A DNA stretch of 45,169 nt, from assembly GCA_002343075.1 (NCBI GenBank), contig DDRH01000019.1:39479-84647 (forward strand), read 5' to 3'. Position numbers and translations under genes: made by a program. Positions 42,312-45,169 of the stretch are shown here, piece by piece. Source of the DNA: Phycisphaerales bacterium UBA2421. GTDB taxonomy: Bacteria > Planctomycetota > Phycisphaerae > Tepidisphaerales > Tepidisphaeraceae. Under the pieces are notes generated by a model. The model was not told where the DNA came from, searched no databases, and was given only the letters and a program-made list of their open reading frames with translations. Each line of letters opens with the position of its first letter. Positions within the stretch are counted from its first letter, which is position 1.

Positions 42312-43730
42312 ATGAACGACTTTGATTTGATCGTTATCGGTGCCGGTCCTGGCGGGTATGTGGCGGCCATTCGTGCAGCGCAGCTTGGCATGAAAGTCGG
42401 CTGCGTCGAGCGCGAGTACCTCGGCGGGACTTGTCTGAATGTCGGGTGCATTCCTTCCAAGGCGCTGCTCGATTCGTCGGAGCGATATCACTCGATCAGG
42501 CATCAGGTCGCCCGACATGGCATTGAAGTCGGTGAGGTGAAGCTCAACCTTGCGGCCATGATGAAGCGCAAAGCCGACGTCGTGAAACAACTCACCGGCG
42601 GGGTTGGGTTTCTGTTTAAGAAGAACAAGATCGAGCACCTCGTCGGTCATGGCGCGATCGTCGGCGCAGGAAAGGTGTCCGTCACCGCCGCTGACGGCAA
42701 GACGCGCACTGTGTCGACCAAGCACATCCTCATCGCCACGGGGAGCGCGCCAAGCCAGATCCCATCGCTCCCTTTTGACCAGAAGCACATTCTCAGCAGC
42801 ACCGAGGGAATCGCCATCGACCAACTGCCCAGGAAGCTGATCGTCGTCGGCGCGGGTTACATCGGCGTCGAACTTGGCAGCGTCTGGGCACGGCTGGGGA
42901 GTGACGTCCTCGTGCTGGAGTATATGGACGGCGTGCTGCCGCCGAGCGATCGCGAGTGTGCTAATGCGCTGCAGAAATCATTGGAAAAGCAGGGACTGAA
43001 GTTTAAGTTCCGCACGACCGCGGAGAAGGCGGAGATCGTCAATGGGAAAGTGCGTGTCCACTGGAAAACACGCTCCGCCGCCGAGGCCGCTTCTGCCATC
43101 GCCGAGCAGGGTGTGGAGGAAGTCGATAAGGTCCTGGTGTCGGTCGGCCGTAGACCGGTAACCGACGGGCTGGGATTGGACCGCGTGGGAATCAAGGTGG
43201 ACGCAAGAGGGTACATTCCGGTTGACAAGCACTTCAAAGCGGCCGAGGGCATCTATGCAATCGGCGATGTGATCGGCGGGATCATGCTGGCGCACAAAGC
43301 AGAGGAAGAAGGCGTTGCGTGCGCCGAATTGCTCGCGGGCAAGCCGGGGCATGTGAATTATAGTTGCTGCCCCGCAGTCGTTTACACGCACCCGGAGTTG
43401 GCAAGCGTCGGGCTGACCGAGGAGGAGTGCAAGGCAAAATCGCTGGACGTGAAGATCGGCAAATTTCTCATGGCTGCGAATGGCCGGGCGAAGGGAATGG
43501 ACGAGACCGAAGGCTTCGTGAAAGTCATCGCCGACGCGCGCACCGATCGCCTGCTGGGTGTCCATATTCTCAGTGCCCACGCCAGCGACATGATCCACGA
43601 GTGCGTCGCAGTGATGGAGTATCACGGCTCTGCGGAGGACATCGCCCGGGGATTCCACGCGCATCCCACCCTCCCGGAGGCCGTCAAAGAAGCTGCGCTG
43701 GCGGTCGACAAACGGGCAATCCACTCGTAG
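42312..43730 (+). CDS. lpdA: Dihydrolipoyl dehydrogenase (E3)
   Basis: A 472-residue FAD-disulfide oxidoreductase that reoxidises dihydrolipoamide with NAD+ for the 2-oxoacid dehydrogenase complexes. FDLIVIGAGPGGYVAAIRAA binds FAD; GGTCLNVGCIPSKALL holds the redox-active CxxxxC pair; LIVVGAGYIGVELGSVWARLG is the NAD site; IYAIGDVIGGIMLAHKAEEEG the second FAD contact; and HAHPTLPEAVKEAAL the catalytic His-Glu dyad of the partner subunit. ATG 42312 is chosen; the frame is open to 41838, but that runs through the PEP-CTERM gene on the other strand. Third gene of the sucA-sucB-lpdA set, separated from sucB by two unrelated genes. Confidence 0.96.
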   Translation: MNDFDLIVIGAGPGGYVAAIRAAQLGMKVGCVEREYLGGTCLNVGCIPSKALLDSSERYHSIRHQVARHGIEVGEVKLNLAAMMKRKADVVKQLTGGVGFLFKKNKIEHLVGHGAIVGAGKVSVTAADGKTRTVSTKHILIATGSAPSQIPSLPFDQKHILSSTEGIAIDQLPRKLIVVGAGYIGVELGSVWARLGSDVLVLEYMDGVLPPSDRECANALQKSLEKQGLKFKFRTTAEKAEIVNGKVRVHWKTRSAAEAASAIAEQGVEEVDKVLVSVGRRPVTDGLGLDRVGIKVDARGYIPVDKHFKAAEGIYAIGDVIGGIMLAHKAEEEGVACAELLAGKPGHVNYSCCPAVVYTHPELASVGLTEEECKAKSLDVKIGKFLMAANGRAKGMDETEGFVKVIADARTDRLLGVHILSAHASDMIHECVAVMEYHGSAEDIARGFHAHPTLPEAVKEAALAVDKRAIHS

Positions 43731-43882
43731 CCGCCGGTGCCAGACCTTGCGCCCAGATCGCGCAACTTCATTGCAAATAAGTAGTTATATCGCGGTCCGC
43801 CGCGCCGATTTTGCTTCCAATGTGAAGCGGCTTTCGGGTATACTTCTTATGCTCGGCGGACTGCCGATGCATTTCAATTGTC

Positions 43883-43900
43883 CCGGCAGCACCCTGCCGG
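43883..43900. promoter_or_regulatory. Perfect hairpin upstream of the metallopeptidase gene
   Basis: CCGGCAG (43883-43889) and CTGCCGG (43894-43900) around a four-base loop, 28 bases before GTG 43929. No T-tract follows, so it is not a standard terminator for lpdA; it would lie in the leader or promoter of the next gene. A TATACT at 43839-43844 upstream could be a -10 box but has no matching -35 box. Confidence 0.4.
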
Positions 43901-43928
43901 CCGTGATCACTCGAATCTGGAGAAAATC

Positions 43929-45169
43929 GTGACCCACCGCCCCATCCGTCGCACCACGCATCGGAACCCCCTGACTGCCAGTTCATTGGAACGCTTGCTG
44001 GACCTGCTCGAACCAAGGCGCCTCTTCGCCGTCGGTGGCTTCGACGCCGCTGAAGCGGATGCTGGCAATATCGACTTTTCGACAGTTTCCACCGCATCAG
44101 CGCTCATCGCCGACACCTCGGCGACGGAAATGACCGATTGCGACGAAGTTGGCGGAAAAGTGCCGTGCCCCTGCTGCGGCGGAAACTTCCACGGCAGCCT
44201 GACCGCGGCAAGCATTGATAGCGAGCAAAGTGCCGTCGCGGCGAAATCCACGATTCATCGAGCCGACAAGATCTGGACCGGCCTCGACGCACAGCCTCGC
44301 ACCACCGCGGACACGAAGCTGGGCTTCTCCGCCAATGCGTTTGAGGCGTTTTCCCTCGACACCTCCCGGCTGGCCACCAAGCTTGCCACTGCGACACCCG
44401 AAAACCTGTCGATCGGCATCGGGCAGTCGGATCGGCTGCTCGAAATCTCCGTGCCGACGCCTGAGGGCACGCTTGCCCGGTTCAACATTGTCGAATCGTC
44501 GATCATGGCTCCCGAGCTGCAGGCAGCATTCCCCGACATCCGCACATACGCGGGTTACGGTGTGGATGACCCCAGCGCATACATCCGGCTCGACTTCACT
44601 CCCCGCGGTTTCCACGCGCAAGTGTTGTCGCCGGGGGCGACGTTTTATGTCGATCCATACTTTGACGCCAGCCGGACAACCTACGCCAGCTACTACCGGC
44701 GAGATGCGTTCTCCACGAGTGATTTTGTTTGCCAGCTTGACCATGATCACGCGCACGACCTGGCGCGTGCCGGAACACCGGAGATTTCTGATCTCAATGA
44801 CAACCCGAATGTCGTCGAAACCACCAGCGGATCGCAATTGCGCACCTACCGCACTGCGGTTGCGGCCACGGCCGAATTCACGGCCCTTGCCGGCGGCACC
44901 GTCTCCGCGGGGCAGGCGGCGATTGTCACCGCGATCAACCGCGTAACCGGGATCTACGAGACCGAGCTTTCAATTCGCCTGCAACTCGTCGCGAACAACC
45001 AGAACCTTGTCTTCACAGACACCAACACCGACGGCTACACCAATAGCAGCCTCAGCGCAATGCTGACGCAGAACCAGACCAAGATCGACACAGTGATCGG
45101 GTCGGCGAATTACGACGTGGGCCACATCTTCTCCACCAGCCCCGACGCCGGCCTGGCGGGGCTGGGCGT
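43929..45169 (+). CDS. LEPR-XLL reprolysin-like (M12B) metallopeptidase (partial)
   Basis: The frame opens at GTG 43929 with GGAG nine bases upstream and stays open for 413 codons to the right edge. LLDLLEPRRLFAVGG near residue 30 is the LEPR-XLL motif. A CPCCGG cluster near residue 82 may bind metal. Residues ~140-260 look like a reprolysin propeptide or N-terminal domain; from ~300 (LRTYRTAVAATAEFTALAGG, AAIVTAINRVTGIYETELSIRLQLV, QNQTKIDTVIGSANYDVGHIFS) it matches M12B-type secreted zinc peptidases. The HExxHxxGxxH zinc site would lie just past the window end, so activity cannot be judged. Probably secreted or surface-bound. Confidence 0.88.
   Translation, partial: MTHRPIRRTTHRNPLTASSLERLLDLLEPRRLFAVGGFDAAEADAGNIDFSTVSTASALIADTSATEMTDCDEVGGKVPCPCCGGNFHGSLTAASIDSEQSAVAAKSTIHRADKIWTGLDAQPRTTADTKLGFSANAFEAFSLDTSRLATKLATATPENLSIGIGQSDRLLEISVPTPEGTLARFNIVESSIMAPELQAAFPDIRTYAGYGVDDPSAYIRLDFTPRGFHAQVLSPGATFYVDPYFDASRTTYASYYRRDAFSTSDFVCQLDHDHAHDLARAGTPEISDLNDNPNVVETTSGSQLRTYRTAVAATAEFTALAGGTVSAGQAAIVTAINRVTGIYETELSIRLQLVANNQNLVFTDTNTDGYTNSSLSAMLTQNQTKIDTVIGSANYDVGHIFSTSPDAGLAGLG

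Noticed and set aside
1..45169. tRNA, rRNA, riboswitch, integrase or transposase genes
   Set aside because: Looked for on both strands by eye; no convincing cloverleaf, rRNA core sequence, riboswitch consensus or recombinase motif was seen. Small RNAs could have been missed.

Overview
The window looks like chromosomal DNA of a planctomycete, probably from the Phycisphaerae/Tepidisphaera side. The evidence is GC-rich sequence; three proteins whose N-termini carry the LEPR-XLL surface-protein motif (LEPRRLLS, LEQRRLLS, LEPRRLF); an exosortase with a PEP-CTERM-type substrate; and several short dispersed hairpin repeats of the kind that litter planctomycete and verrucomicrobial genomes. The phylum assignment is inference from these marks; no rRNA or tRNA gene was seen.

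Left part (1-12231) is an accessory region. It holds a beta-helix LEPR-XLL protein running off the left edge, a DinB-family protein, a LEPR-XLL protein with 19 RTX nonapeptides, a GxxExxY protein framed by inverted repeats, a P-loop ATPase, an ArsR/SRPBCC/DinB set with a textbook promoter and operator, argH, a disordered small protein, an ASCH protein, a small membrane protein and a cysteine-dioxygenase-like/FAD-oxidoreductase fusion. Two gene fragments occur here: a 3' piece of argH (4655-5065) and a 5' piece of a glycosyltransferase gene (9860-10041). Each lies in the same orientation as an intact copy about 2 kb away, with foreign-looking genes in between. That is what is left when inserted DNA regenerates the end of its target gene.

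Centre (12364-34772) is one large exopolysaccharide/exosortase locus, all on the + strand, mostly with 1-4 base overlaps inside its sub-blocks. It encodes a polyprenyl-phosphate GT2, an O-antigen-ligase-like polymerase, an ArnT/PMT-like membrane transferase, GT4 and GT2 enzymes, a GT2-serine-acetyltransferase-like fusion, a WecG/TagA (GT26) enzyme fused to a degenerate nucleotidyltransferase/left-handed-helix module, an exosortase, an EpsI protein, a Wzz/BY-kinase-like chain-length regulator, a polyprenyl-phosphate sugar phosphotransferase and a 1390-residue membrane-anchored TPR protein. Together they would initiate, extend, polymerise and export a surface polysaccharide and process PEP-CTERM proteins. 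A candidate substrate lies at 40866-42092.

Right part (35313-43730) is central metabolism: the 2-oxoglutarate dehydrogenase complex (sucA, sucB, lpdA), with a threonine aldolase gene and the divergent PEP-CTERM gene lying between sucB and lpdA. The window ends in a partial M12B (reprolysin-like) metallopeptidase with a LEPRRLF N-terminus.

Recurring oddities are short repeats that intrude into genes (in frame in argH, in the argH fragment and in a GT2; forming the start codon of one gene and the stop codon of another) and several promoters whose -10 box ends only 6-12 bases before the start codon, suggesting leaderless or nearly leaderless transcripts.
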